Origin: Arthrobacter sp. NicSoilB4
GTDB taxonomy: Bacteria > Actinomycetota > Actinomycetes > Actinomycetales > Micrococcaceae
Direction: 5' to 3'
DNA length: 64,000 bases
Assembly: GCF_019977335.1 (NCBI RefSeq)
Contig: NZ_AP024653.1
Location: 1,736,001 to 1,800,000, forward strand
Shown piece by piece: positions 18,949-28,539 of the stretch (within the stretch, counting starts at the first letter, position 1; every line of letters begins with the position of its first letter). The notes below the pieces were generated by a model. That model saw nothing but the letters and a program-made list of their open reading frames with translations. It searched no databases and was not told the origin of the DNA. A program made the position numbers and the translations under genes.

Positions 18949-20534
18949 CACCACCGAGCGGAACTTTCGTAGAAATCAAGCCCGATGGAACAGCGCAACA
19001 GGGGTCCTCCCTTGCGAGCGGGGCAGATCGTGCTTCCGGTGAAGCCACCAACGAACTCAAGCGCGGGCTAAGCAGCCGCCACCTGCAGATGATAGCCATC
19101 GGCGGTGCGATCGGTACCGGGCTGTTTGTGGCCTCGGGCAGCACCATTTCCCAGGCGGGTCCCGGAGGTGCGTTGGTCGCCTACGCGCTGGTCGGGCTGA
19201 TGGTTTTTCTGTTGATGCAGTCACTGGGCGAGATGTCGGCCAGAATTCCGGTTGCCGGTTCTTTCCAGTCCTTCGCCACCCGTTTCGTCTCCCCGTCCTT
19301 TGGGTTCGCGATCGGCTGGAACTATTGGTTCAATTGGGCCATCACGGTGGCCGCTGAGCTGGTCGCGGCCGGAATCATCATGGACTTCTGGTTGCCCGGA
19401 GTCCCAGGATGGGTGTGGGCCGGGATCTTCCTGCTGGTGCTGACCGGGCTAAATGCCCTCTCGGCGAAGTCGTTTGGTGAGTCTGAGTTCTGGCTCTCAC
19501 TGATCAAGGTCGGCGCGGTGGTGCTCTTCCTAGTGGCGGGCGTGCTGATGATTTTCGGCATCCTTGGGGATAACTCTCCGGGACTGAGTAACTGGGAAAA
19601 CCGCGATGACGTGTTTCACGGGGGTTGGGTCTCGATCATTTCAGTCTTCATGGTTGCCGGGTTCTCCTTCCAGGGCACCGAACTCGTAGGAGTCGCCGCA
19701 GGCGAAGCGAAGAACCCGCGCCGCGAAGTGCCGAAGGCCATCCGCACGGTCTTCTGGCGCATCATGCTCTTCTACATTGGTGCCATCTTTATCATCGGCT
19801 GCCTCATCCCGTTCACCGATCCGAGCCTGCTGGCTTCCGGCGAAGCCGATATTGCAACATCCCCATTTACCCTCGTCTTCTCTCGCGCCGGAATCGCCTT
19901 CGCAGCGGCCTTGATGAACGCCGTGATCCTGACCGCGATCCTGTCCGCAGGCAACTCCGGGCTGTATGCCTCCACCCGGATGCTTTACGCCATGGCCCAT
20001 GACGGCATGGCCCCGAAGATCTTCGGCCGCACCAATGCACGTGGCGTGCCGGTCCCGGCGTTGCTGGCCACCGCGGCTGTGGGACTCTTCGGGTTCCTCT
20101 CCGCGATCGTCGGTCAGGGCGCAGCCTACTCCTGGCTGCTGAACATGTCGGGCCTATGCGGCTTCATCGTCTGGGTGGGGATTGCGGTTTCCCACTACCG
20201 ATTCAGGCGCGGCTTCCTGGCCCAGGGAAACAAAGTCAGCGACCTGCCTTACAAAGCGACCCTGTTCCCCATTGGCCCACTGCTGGCCTTCACCCTGCTC
20301 ATACTGGTGATCGCGGGACAAAACTACGAGGCTGTGCTTGCAGGACGGAGCATGGAGGTACTTTCCTCCTATATCGGGTTGCCGGTCTTCATCGTTCTGT
20401 GGCTTGCTCACCGCCGCATCACCAAATCCAAAGTGGTGCCGCTGCTGGAGATGGACCTCACGGCACCTAAGGACCTCGAGGACGAACCCAGGGGCGGCAA
20501 CCCGTCACTCACCGCATTGCGAAGCTCGCGGTAG
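18945..20534 (+). CDS. Amino acid permease, LysP/AAT type
   Basis: A 529-aa APC-superfamily permease with 12 hydrophobic segments, which imports amino acids with protons. Family signatures are LSSRHLQMIAIGGAIGTGLF near residue 42, GWNYWFNWAITVAAELVAAG near 122 and FQGTELVGVAAGEAKNPRR near 240. The closest E. coli relatives are LysP and similar basic/aromatic amino acid carriers; specificity cannot be fixed. A hydrophilic N-terminal tail of about 40 residues precedes TM1. The start overlaps the 81-aa ORF. A clear terminator follows. Confidence 0.9.
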   Translation: MTPPSGTFVEIKPDGTAQQGSSLASGADRASGEATNELKRGLSSRHLQMIAIGGAIGTGLFVASGSTISQAGPGGALVAYALVGLMVFLLMQSLGEMSARIPVAGSFQSFATRFVSPSFGFAIGWNYWFNWAITVAAELVAAGIIMDFWLPGVPGWVWAGIFLLVLTGLNALSAKSFGESEFWLSLIKVGAVVLFLVAGVLMIFGILGDNSPGLSNWENRDDVFHGGWVSIISVFMVAGFSFQGTELVGVAAGEAKNPRREVPKAIRTVFWRIMLFYIGAIFIIGCLIPFTDPSLLASGEADIATSPFTLVFSRAGIAFAAALMNAVILTAILSAGNSGLYASTRMLYAMAHDGMAPKIFGRTNARGVPVPALLATAAVGLFGFLSAIVGQGAAYSWLLNMSGLCGFIVWVGIAVSHYRFRRGFLAQGNKVSDLPYKATLFPIGPLLAFTLLILVIAGQNYEAVLAGRSMEVLSSYIGLPVFIVLWLAHRRITKSKVVPLLEMDLTAPKDLEDEPRGGNPSLTALRSSR

Positions 20535-20580
20535 CCGAGGCCCCAGAAGGAAGGAAGCGCGGGATCTAGGTCAGAGAGTG

Positions 20581-20611
20581 GGAAGCCGGGTGAGAATTAA
20601 ACCCGGCTTCC
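20581..20611 (+). terminator. Terminator after the permease
   Basis: A perfect 11-bp stem (GGAAGCCGGGT with ACCCGGCTTCC) and a 9-base A/T-rich loop, 47 bases past the stop. Confidence 0.8.
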
Positions 20612-20781
20612 CCCCGGGTCAGTAGCGGCCGGTTTCTGCCCGTAGTCCTCGCCGAGAGGACGGTCCTCTCGCAGAAATTCCCTAACGACGACGCTGATCT
20701 CGTCGGTCTCATCGCCATCGTCCTGAGACTGGGCGACCTGATCTGGCGACGGACCTGACGCGGATCGACCGGCGGAGGCGG

Positions 20782-22001
20782 TTATTGTCTTGGCGCCTGC
20801 GGCTGCGTTGCGAGAAGGGCGGCGTTCACTCGGTCCTGGAGTTGGAGTTGGAGGAGGGGAGCCTGAGAAGCGGGCCAGATCTCGAGCAGATTGACCAGCA
20901 ACCGCCGAAGGCGGTCGAGCACCATGGTGAACGGCGTCGCGAATTGCAGCAGATCCTCGATTGCGATGCGCAGGTAGTCCTCCCAGATGGGCAGCACAAG
21001 TCGGACGCGTGTAACGCCGGCGTCATCAGATACGTCTGAGACTGCCAGGTCTCTCTTCGCCACCGCCCGCAGCAGTCCCTCGGCGGCGTCGATGGCGTCC
21101 ACTGCTGTCGCGGGTCGTTGACGGAGGGGGACAGCGCCCGTAGCGCGATATCGGCAAGCAACCGTAAAGCCAGCGTCGGGTCCTGGTCGAAGGTCCGTTC
21201 GGCGCTAAGCACCACTGCCGCCCGCACAACCTCATGGCTCAGTTCACCTCCGTGGATGCCGGCAAGCGGCGAGTCATCGTGGACGGTGTCTCCCACGCCG
21301 ACGCAGAACACCACGAGCGCGTCTGCTCGCGTGGCCTCATCAATCAGCCGCCGAAGCTCTAGCTGCTGAACAACTCCGGGCACGCCGGTCCAGGTGATGG
21401 TGCGCCGCATCTCCGGCAGCTGCGCGGAAGGCTCATCGGGCACCTTCGGGTCGGATCGCAGCGGATAAACAGCAGCGATCACGGCGCGGCCGCGCGAGGT
21501 TACGGCTTCCAGCACCGATGGCAGCTTGAGCGACAGAAATGCTCGAATCTGCAGGGCCCGGATGAGCGCGAAAGTAACGAGAGTGGCGAGGAGCGCTGTG
21601 ACCGGTACGAGTGCCGTCACCTCGCCTAAGTTAATACTGACGACGCCTGCGGTCACGGCAAAGGTGAAGACGGCGACGGCCAATGCGAAGGTTCGCCACA
21701 CGAGGGGGTCGCCGTGAAAGAGGTTCCACCGTGGCGAGAAGCTGCTGGCGGACCATTGCACCACGCCGAAGAGCAATGCGAAGACAATGCTGATCACGCC
21801 GATCACGCCGATTCCGAGGGTGAACAGAAGCTCGGAGAGTCGGTTTCCCTCCACTGTTGGTCCACCGGAGACCCGGGGGAGCGCAAGGCCGAGGGCCAGA
21901 CCGGCCAGCGAGCAGCACAGCTGGGCGAGGCCCGCACGCAGTCGTCGCCGTGCACGGAGCAACCGCCGGGGAGCGCCGCGCGACGAAAATGCGTTCGCCA
22001 C
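20782..22001 (-). pseudogene. DUF2254 membrane protein, single-base frameshift
   Basis: The first frame (22001 to about 21110) encodes four TM segments and the family core up to ALRALSPSVNDP. The expected continuation (VDAIDAAEGLLRAVAKRDLAV and on to 20782) is in another frame. Restoring one base near plus-strand 21108-21113 gives a continuous DUF2254 protein of about 405 aa. Everything else is well conserved, so decay is recent or the base is a sequencing error. The family is of unknown function. Confidence 0.85.
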
Positions 22002-22253
22002 TTAGTCGCGGCCGCTCATCTCGCCCTAGCGCTATCGGGTAATACGGGCATCACAACCTCCTGGGCGCGCCAACATTGTGATCAGCTGGCGCGGATCGCG
22101 GCATCGTTTGGAATGCATGGATCCTCCCCAGTCTTCCACGTTAGCTTCTGCGGATCTTGGTTTTCACCGCTCTCGCTCGGGATGATCCGGGACGTCAAGC
22201 CCACACGCTATCTGGCGGCGCCCCTGCCGGCGTAGCCGATGATCCCGTGGGGC

Positions 22254-22922
22254 TCAGAGGTTGTCGATCCCGTTGCCAATGACCACTACGCCAAGCACGA
22301 GGAGAAGGACAGTCATGACTGGTGCGTTGTTCTGCACGAGCCAATCACGCAGCGACTCGAGAGGCGGCGTCATCTGTTTGGACGCGACAAGGTATGCGAT
22401 GACCGGGATGGCGACAGTACTGGCCGCGACGAACACGAAAACGGCGATTGCCAGCGTTTCTTCGGCGCGGGTGGACCCACCGGCGCCGATGGCGAGCCCG
22501 GCCCCGATGGCCATTAGAAGATTCTTCGGGTTTGCCGCTGCGAGAAGGAAACCGAGGAAGGCCGCGCGTCCGGTGGTTACGGTATCGATGGCTGCCATCC
22601 ATTTGGGAAGTTCCGCCTTCTCGCCGGCTGTCGGACGCATGCGCCATTGCCGTAGTGCGAGGAGGAGAAGTCCGGCGCCCAGGAGAATCTTGATGGTCCC
22701 CGCGATAGGCCTGGAGCCTGGGTCCTCCTCGGGAATGAGGCCGCTGAGCAGGGTGGAGACGACGACGGCGACGATGATGCCGATGACCCAGCCGAGGAGG
22801 AAGCCCACGCTCACTCCCTTCGCCTGTGGCGACAGGAGCATGAGAATCGCGGCGATAATCGGGACGGGGCTGATGGCTATGCCGAGGGCTAGAGGGAGGA
22901 TTCCCCCGATTTCGGATCCCAT
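22254..22922 (-). CDS. GAP/Sap-family (LysE-like) membrane protein
   Basis: A 222-aa protein with six hydrophobic segments, of the type named GAP or Sap (sulfolipid-addressing) in actinobacteria and related in fold to LysE exporters. Visible: ILPLALGIAISPVPIIAAIL at the start and LAAANPKNLLMAIGAG mid-protein. I use ATG 22922, preceded by GAAGGGAAG. It lies 192 bases downstream of the molybdoenzyme gene on the same strand and may be an outlying member of that operon, possibly an exporter for its product. Confidence 0.82.
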   Translation of the reverse strand: MGSEIGGILPLALGIAISPVPIIAAILMLLSPQAKGVSVGFLLGWVIGIIVAVVVSTLLSGLIPEEDPGSRPIAGTIKILLGAGLLLLALRQWRMRPTAGEKAELPKWMAAIDTVTTGRAAFLGFLLAAANPKNLLMAIGAGLAIGAGGSTRAEETLAIAVFVFVAASTVAIPVIAYLVASKQMTPPLESLRDWLVQNNAPVMTVLLLVLGVVVIGNGIDNL

Positions 22923-23114
22923 GCAAGCTTCCCTTCGCGCGGGCGCCGGCGCTCGGTGACGGCACGAAAACGAGCCCGTTCCGGGCCCAGTTTCGTGGTG
23001 GCACATGTAGCGGCCGCACCTGATGGGTTCGCCGGTATCCCGTTCGGGAGCAGCGGGGCTTCAGCCCTTATCACGTACCTTCTCCAGCCGCACAGTGAAA
23101 GCTGCGCGGCGGGG

Positions 23115-24194
23115 TCAGGTGATGTCGATGTAGATAACTTCGACGGCGTTGTTGCCGTAGCCGAGCCGGTTCCAGGGCGGGACTTCGGGCTGGACGTTTC
23201 CGGCCGCGTCTGTGGCCCTGGCGCGAATGGTGTGGCGTCCGATGTCTGTGGCTTCCCAGTCGAATGACCATTCCTGCCAGTGATAAGGGCCTGACGGGGG
23301 CTGGAGGGTGGCCGCGTACCACTCGCCTTCGCCGGTGAGGCTAACGTCGACGCGTGTCACCGGACCGGTACCTGACCAGGCTTTGCCGCGTACCGTATGC
23401 GTGCCGGCGGCGATAGTCGATCCGGCAGCCGGATCGGTGATGCGGGCCCGTACGTGCATGATGTCGACGGGCTCCGCGGGACGGTCTGCCCATTCGTACA
23501 TGTAGTGTCCGGTCTGGAACTCGCCGACGAACGCCTCGGTCAGGACGTCGATCCGTTTGAGCCACTTCACGGAGGCCACGGCGTACCAGTGCGGGACGAT
23601 GAGCCGGAAAGGAGCCCCGTGGTCCTGGCCCAGTGGGCCGCCGTTCATCTCGTAGGCAATGAGTATCTCTGCGGCCGGATCGGCGGCGCGGGCCAGGGGC
23701 AGCGCGCGGACGAAACTCAGGTTAGTCTTGTCGGTGTCGGGGAGCACGGGGGTGAGGTGGTAGGCGCCGTGGTCGGCGCCCTCGAAGCGCACGTCGACGC
23801 CGCTGGCGTCCGGGCGCGCTTGTGCGAGCACTTCATGCAGGAGGGCCCCCTTCCATCGGGCGGTCGAGACGGCGTAGTCGCCCCAGGGCTCACCGCTGGG
23901 CAGGGGACGCATTTCCAGCCGCCCGTTTCCCGCGCATTCGAGGGTGACCGCACGCTCGTGCGGGGGCATGGCCCGAAGGTCGTCGAGCGTCAGGGTCAGG
24001 GGATGGCCCACGGCGCCGCCGATCTCGAGCGTTCCGTCGTGGGAGGGCACTGAGAAGTTGCTACGGACGTAGTGCAGCTCGGTGGGGGTGATCTCGCCGA
24101 GAAGCGCAGCAGGTGGCGCTTCGGCATTGTACGGTGCCGGGTTAATCATCTGCAGGGCGGAACGTGCGGCGCGCAGTTCGTCGGTTACGTCCAT
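23115..24194 (-). CDS. Sulfite-oxidase-family molybdopterin oxidoreductase
   Basis: A 359-aa molybdenum-cofactor enzyme. The Moco domain has the conserved Cys ligand in TLECAGNGR near residue 85, and DHGAPFRLIVPHWYAVASVKW near 190-210; the C-terminal dimerisation domain has the Ig-like fold (ITDPAAGSTIAAGTHTVRG). No haem domain and no Tat signal are visible at this start, so it appears cytosolic. Start ATG 24194 has AGGAGG 8 bases upstream; the longer frame to 24281 lacks one. The gene lies in a tight minus-strand run with the ECH, DyP and DUF4331 genes. The substrate need not be sulfite. Confidence 0.9.
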   Translation of the reverse strand: MDVTDELRAARSALQMINPAPYNAEAPPAALLGEITPTELHYVRSNFSVPSHDGTLEIGGAVGHPLTLTLDDLRAMPPHERAVTLECAGNGRLEMRPLPSGEPWGDYAVSTARWKGALLHEVLAQARPDASGVDVRFEGADHGAYHLTPVLPDTDKTNLSFVRALPLARAADPAAEILIAYEMNGGPLGQDHGAPFRLIVPHWYAVASVKWLKRIDVLTEAFVGEFQTGHYMYEWADRPAEPVDIMHVRARITDPAAGSTIAAGTHTVRGKAWSGTGPVTRVDVSLTGEGEWYAATLQPPSGPYHWQEWSFDWEATDIGRHTIRARATDAAGNVQPEVPPWNRLGYGNNAVEVIYIDIT

Positions 24195-24219
24195 GGCTAG
24201 ACCTCCTGATGGATCCTGA

Positions 24220-25086
24220 TTAGTAGTCGGCGTCGCGGAAGACAGGTTCGCGGTCTTCGTTGAAGGCGCCGATGCCTTCAATGCGGTCGGGATGGAGGGC
24301 CGAGCGCCAGTGCGCTTCCATCATGATCGCGATCGCCTGTTCCACCGGCTGCCCCGCCCCTAGTTGCACGGCACGTTTGACCGCCTGGACCGCGGTCGGG
24401 GAGTTGCTCGCGATGGTCTCGGCGATGCGCGCGGCTGCGTCCGCCAGTTCGTGCTGGCCGTGGATCTCGTTGACCATGCCGAGGCGGTGCGCTTCGGCTG
24501 CGGTGATCGGGTCCCCGGTCATGAGCATTTGCATGGCCCTTCCGGTTCCGAGGAGGCGCGGCAGGAACACCGGTGAGCCGCCGCCAGCCGAGAGGCCGAT
24601 CATCGCCTCGGGCTGGCCGAAGGTGGCATTTTCTGAGGCGATGATGAAGTCGCAGCTCTGGGCGAGCTCGCATCCGCCGCCGTATGCGATTCCGTTCACG
24701 GCGGCGAAGAGCGGCTTGCGCAGCTGCCTCACGGTGTACAGCGTGCGATCGAAGGCCTGGCGCTGGCGCAGCCAATCCTCTTTGGTCATTTTGTTGCGCT
24801 GACGCAGGTCGCTACCGACGGAGAAGGCCCGGTCTCCGGCGCCGGTGAGTATGACGACACGGACCGCGGTGCGGACGGCGATCGTTTCGATGATTTCGGT
24901 CAGACGCGCGCCCATCTCGGTGGTGATCGCATTGTCGGCGTGGGGCCGGTTGAGCGTGACCACCGCGATCTGGTCGTCCTTGCGGTAGTCGAGGAGGATG
25001 GGGGACTCTGGTTCCACGGCATCGGGGGAGGGGCGGGCGAAGTCGAGTTTCTTCCAGCGGTCGGCGCCCGCGGACGTCGGGGTCAT
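24220..25086 (-). CDS. Enoyl-CoA hydratase/isomerase family protein
   Basis: A 288-aa crotonase-fold protein. The oxyanion-hole segments are DRAFSVGSDL near residue 90 and NGIAYGGGCELAQSCDF near 133, with a catalytic-type Glu in GGGCEL. ATG 25086 has AAGGAGAG at good distance; ATG 25116, overlapping the DyP stop, is an alternative. It acts on an acyl-CoA, but no ligase, dehydrogenase or thiolase accompanies it, so its place in the cluster is unusual. Confidence 0.88.
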   Translation of the reverse strand: MTPTSAGADRWKKLDFARPSPDAVEPESPILLDYRKDDQIAVVTLNRPHADNAITTEMGARLTEIIETIAVRTAVRVVILTGAGDRAFSVGSDLRQRNKMTKEDWLRQRQAFDRTLYTVRQLRKPLFAAVNGIAYGGGCELAQSCDFIIASENATFGQPEAMIGLSAGGGSPVFLPRLLGTGRAMQMLMTGDPITAAEAHRLGMVNEIHGQHELADAAARIAETIASNSPTAVQAVKRAVQLGAGQPVEQAIAIMMEAHWRSALHPDRIEGIGAFNEDREPVFRDADY

Positions 25087-25112
25087 GTCGTGCTCTCCTT
25101 GGGTGGGGGCGG

Positions 25113-26450
25113 TCATGGCAGCTCTGCCAGCCAGCGCATCGCCGACAGGCTCGGGGCGAAGAAGTATTCGCCCCCGCGCGTGGTCACGAACGGGGGTACA
25201 TCGTGCAGCCGGCGCCGGATCGGCCGCTGGGGGATGGTGAAGCTCGTCGTGCCATCGCCCGGGCCGACGAGAGGGTCCGCCTCATTCGAGGCGCCGATGA
25301 AGATACCGTCATTTAGCCATTGGGTCTTGACGAACTCGAACTGGCGCTTGATGTGGGCGCCGGCGAACACAAAGATGATGCCGCGGTCGGCGCCGTCGTC
25401 CTCCAGAACTCCCTCGGGGAGTTCGGGGCCGTAGCTGGTGCCGCGCCGGATCATCCGGTGCAGGCGGACGTTGACGCTGCCGTCGCTGTCCAGCGCGTCG
25501 CGCGGGTTCGCGCGCCGTGCGTGGGCGCCCACGGGGCATTTGAATCCGCGGGGGTCGTCGCCGTACAGGAAGTTGTTGTTCTGCTCCGGGTCGGTGCCGA
25601 GTTCCGGATCGTCCCGATCCGGGGAGAGCGCGAGCGGGGCTCCTCCTTGCCACCGGCCGACCATTTTCGCGCCAAGGAGTGCCTCTTCCTGGCGGCTGGC
25701 AGCCTTCGCGCGAAGGTATTGGCGGTAAGCAGCCACCTTCGTGTGCAACTTTCGGAGGACGACATAGGTGCCGTTCCGGCCCAGGACGTCCGGAGTAGGC
25801 ATCGGCGGCAACTCTCCCGTCTCGTCAGGGTAGCCGAGGATAATCTCGCCGGCCTTGAGCGGCCGCTCGTGCGGGTTCGACGGCGGCCGGCCGCTGCCCT
25901 CCACAGCCGGCTGGCTGATACCGTCCTTGAAGCCGAAGGAGGTACGCCCGGTCGGGAGCTGGTAGCAGTCCTGACGCCAGAGGACCGTGATGCCGGTCAG
26001 CTCCTGATGGGCGCGCCGGGCCTTTTCAATGACGGCCTCGAGGCGAGCGGGGTCGGGTGAGAGCACCGCTATCGCGATGTGGACGTCGGGCGTGCCGAGC
26101 GGCTCCTCCCAGTGCTCCGGGCTGCTCTCGCCGACGTCTCCGAGGTGCACCGCGCGCGCGGCCATCCCTTCGCGAAACTCGGGGGCGAAGCTGTCCAAGG
26201 AGGACTGCGGTACCCCGAGGGCTTCGAGTCCGTGATACGTGAACCCGACGGTCATCCAGGCGTCGTGGGCGGGATCGGACGAGGGCGTCCCGGAATCGAC
26301 GACGGCGGCCAGCCTGCTGACCAGCTCGTGCCCGTCAGTGCGGTCATCGATTCGCAACAGCAGGTAGGCGCCGACGTAGGGCGAGGGGCGTTCGTGTAAC
26401 GCCCCGCTTTGAATGTCGTCGAGCTCGAGGCCAACGCTGTTGGAAGACAT
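25113..26450 (-). CDS. DyP-type haem peroxidase
   Basis: A 445-aa dye-decolourising peroxidase. Family motifs: GFKDGISQP (the GxxDG motif with catalytic Asp) near residue 172, the proximal haem His in PVGAHARRANPRD near 310, and the distal Arg in RMIRRGTSYG near 335. It oxidises organic substrates with peroxide. There is no Tat signal or encapsulin-targeting tail that I can see. The start lies 2 bases after the DUF4331 stop, so the two are translationally linked. The length fits the longer DyP subclasses. Confidence 0.92.
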   Translation of the reverse strand: MSSNSVGLELDDIQSGALHERPSPYVGAYLLLRIDDRTDGHELVSRLAAVVDSGTPSSDPAHDAWMTVGFTYHGLEALGVPQSSLDSFAPEFREGMAARAVHLGDVGESSPEHWEEPLGTPDVHIAIAVLSPDPARLEAVIEKARRAHQELTGITVLWRQDCYQLPTGRTSFGFKDGISQPAVEGSGRPPSNPHERPLKAGEIILGYPDETGELPPMPTPDVLGRNGTYVVLRKLHTKVAAYRQYLRAKAASRQEEALLGAKMVGRWQGGAPLALSPDRDDPELGTDPEQNNNFLYGDDPRGFKCPVGAHARRANPRDALDSDGSVNVRLHRMIRRGTSYGPELPEGVLEDDGADRGIIFVFAGAHIKRQFEFVKTQWLNDGIFIGASNEADPLVGPGDGTTSFTIPQRPIRRRLHDVPPFVTTRGGEYFFAPSLSAMRWLAELP

Positions 26451-26452
26451 GG

Positions 26453-27580
26453 TCAGTGGTGTTCCGGAGGTTCGGGCGGGTTCTGGTTGGGCGCGGAGAG
26501 GTAGGGAAAGCTGCGCGAGGCCGGCCGCGAGGACCCGTCGACTCCATCGCGGATGACAGGCCCGTTGCCAGCATTGATCAGAGTCGTGAAGAAGGTGTCC
26601 ATGACATCATCGTTGAGCGTGCGTCCCCCGCAGGTCTCGTGGGCCCGGCCTTGGCGGGCGGAAAGTTCTATCTCGAGGAAGGAACCCTGCTCCTGGTAGG
26701 GCTTGGTGACGTCGACGACCAGGAAATCGGCGAGCACGAGCTCGGTCAACGGATGGCCGTTGCCGTTGGTCGGCCAATCGGTCTTCCCGTCGAGGCTGTC
26801 CCAGAAGGCGAGGTTGGCGTTCAATCGCGCCCGATATGCGCCTTCGTACCCGTGGGCGAGGTGGAATGCGTCCTCCATGTTGTACAGGTCGCGGATCTCA
26901 AGGTCTTGATTGACCGGATCGAACTGTTTGGGTCCGAGCATCAGGTTTTTCACCTCGGGCCGCCCGACGTGTTCGATACGCACGTTGAACGTGCCGCGCG
27001 TCAGCGTCTCGGCGACCACTCCAACGAGCGTTGCGGCACCCAGCAGCGAGCAGTCGATCTCGAGGACAAGTCCGAGGACGTTCTTGCCGTCAAGGTAGAT
27101 CGCCCCAGGGTCCGTGAAAGCGAGCTGGCCGGTCGCTACTGTTTTCAGCGCCGCGGGAGCGTCCAGGATGAAAGGATCCCAGCGCGCACCCGCGAACACC
27201 CGGACGCCGTGGCCGGAACCGCCACCGTCGTCGTTGACGCGGAACGAGACTCTCCCGCCCGACGGAGTCGTGCAGGTCCCCTCCTGATCGAAGGGTTGCA
27301 CGTCCGGGCTGGTCGGCGTTGTGAACACGCAGTCGAACACGAACTCCTCGGCGCCGGCAGCGAACGGTGCCGCGTCGCCGGCCGCGGTGGAGGTAAGCGG
27401 TCGGAGGCGGAACCGGTAGATGAGCCCGTCAGAGAAGGCGTTGGAAATCTTTGCGAACGGCAGTGTGTTCATCACGAGAACCAGATGCCCAGCGCGGTCC
27501 GGGCTTGGAAAGGCGTAGAAATCGGTGATGTCGGCGATCGGGTTGGCCAGTGCCCGGGGGCCGGAAATGTGATCCGACAT
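26453..27580 (-). CDS. DUF4331 family protein
   Basis: A 375-aa protein that opens with the family hallmark DHISGPRALANPIADITDFYAF near the N-terminus. The family is of unknown function and is often extracellular, but no signal peptide is visible from ATG 27580. The rest is beta-rich (RVSFRVNDDGGGSGHGVRVF, EIDCSLLGAATLVGVVAE). It starts 5 bases after the upstream 183-aa gene and ends 2 bases before the DyP start. The 306-bp frame extension upstream is only an overlap with that gene and was not used. Confidence 0.88.
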   Translation of the reverse strand: MSDHISGPRALANPIADITDFYAFPSPDRAGHLVLVMNTLPFAKISNAFSDGLIYRFRLRPLTSTAAGDAAPFAAGAEEFVFDCVFTTPTSPDVQPFDQEGTCTTPSGGRVSFRVNDDGGGSGHGVRVFAGARWDPFILDAPAALKTVATGQLAFTDPGAIYLDGKNVLGLVLEIDCSLLGAATLVGVVAETLTRGTFNVRIEHVGRPEVKNLMLGPKQFDPVNQDLEIRDLYNMEDAFHLAHGYEGAYRARLNANLAFWDSLDGKTDWPTNGNGHPLTELVLADFLVVDVTKPYQEQGSFLEIELSARQGRAHETCGGRTLNDDVMDTFFTTLINAGNGPVIRDGVDGSSRPASRSFPYLSAPNQNPPEPPEHH

Positions 27581-27585
27581 GCCCG

Positions 27586-28137
27586 TCAGTCCCCGGCCTC
27601 GTCGAGCAGCGGCTGCAGCGCAGGGTGCTGAAGCGCTGCCGCGGCGTCGGGGTGGTCGAGCACGCGCTGGAAGGCCGCGTTCACCCGCTGCGCCTTGCGG
27701 ATCTCCTTCACGGTGCCGGGGTAGTTGCGTGCATACGCAGCGGCACGTTGCTGAGCGCCGAGTACAAATGCTTTCTCGGTGGCCAGGTCGGGCAGACCGT
27801 CGTAGCCCTCCGCGTGCTCGAAGATCAGATTGAAGAGCGCGAGCGTCGGCCCCGAGTTGAAGAAATCTTCCATGTAGGCGTCCCACCGGCCGTCGAAACT
27901 TGTGATGAACGCAAGACGCGTGTCGTCATCGAAAAGTACGAACCGGGCTTCGTGGATTGTCGTGATCGCCATTCCGTAATCCCCTGGCCGGTACCCGGGG
28001 GTCTGTTGCAGATCGTTCAGCGCGGCCCGCAACGATTCGCTCCGGCCCGGTTTCACACGGAAGAACAGGCTGAACTCGCTGGTGGGGCCGACGCCGAGGC
28101 CAGGATCGGACGGTTGGGGCGGCGCGGATGTCGCCAT
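27586..28137 (-). CDS. Unknown 183-aa protein, first gene of DyP/DUF4331 operon
   Basis: A soluble protein with a Pro-rich N-terminus, then an alpha/beta region (FSLFFRVKPGRSESLRAAL, ITTIHEARFVLFDDDTRLAF, ITSFDGRWDAYMEDFF) resembling a dimeric ferredoxin-like barrel of the ABM/EthD type, and a helical C-terminus. The fold assignment is tentative. GAAGGAG precedes ATG 28137. As the first gene of the run it probably follows the promoter in 28150-28300. Its product may process or sense the DyP substrate. Confidence 0.72.
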   Translation of the reverse strand: MATSAPPQPSDPGLGVGPTSEFSLFFRVKPGRSESLRAALNDLQQTPGYRPGDYGMAITTIHEARFVLFDDDTRLAFITSFDGRWDAYMEDFFNSGPTLALFNLIFEHAEGYDGLPDLATEKAFVLGAQQRAAAYARNYPGTVKEIRKAQRVNAAFQRVLDHPDAAAALQHPALQPLLDEAGD

Positions 28138-28539
28138 GCGGTGCTCCTTCGCTGATGTCCGGCAAGCATGTCAGGAGTCCCCAACCCGCACCTCACCCGA
28201 ATGGGGTGACTCGGCATCACTTTCAGGCACCTACTTGCATATCCCGTCGCCATCTTCCTGTTCGGTCGGCGAGCGTGGCGGAAACCGATTGCAAGGCAAC
28301 GCCGGGGCGTCTGCTGTGGATCTTGTCGCCGTCGACAGACCGTTGCCACGTGTCATGACACGCAAGTCAGCGGGCCGCGTGTGCCTTCATACCCGGGTGC
28401 GCCGGTTGGCAGGAAGTTTTTTGGGGTTTAGCCTTAGGGTGCGCAGGATGGCCTACGGGTGGCCGAGCGCGCTGGTGGGTGACCGGCGAGGGGATCTTCA
28501 GCAACGTTTCGGTCTCAGAGACGGAGCGACGTAGTGACG
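28138..28539. other. Divergent promoter region (DyP operon / response regulator 1)
   Basis: About 400 bp without a gene. It must hold the promoters of the DyP operon (left) and of response regulator 1 (right). Just before the latter, a CGT-rich weak hairpin around GGTCTCAGA at about 28514-28532 matches the upstream element of the two paralogues. Confidence 0.55.

Noticed and set aside
26456-27631. 391-aa plus-strand frame opposite DUF4331
   Set aside because: A shadow frame, without family features; DUF4331 signature and operon spacing support the minus strand.
26453-27886. N-terminal extension of DUF4331 to 27886
   Set aside because: The extra 102 codons overlap the 183-aa gene and are Arg/Ala-rich out-of-frame sequence; ATG 27580 gives the family N-terminus.
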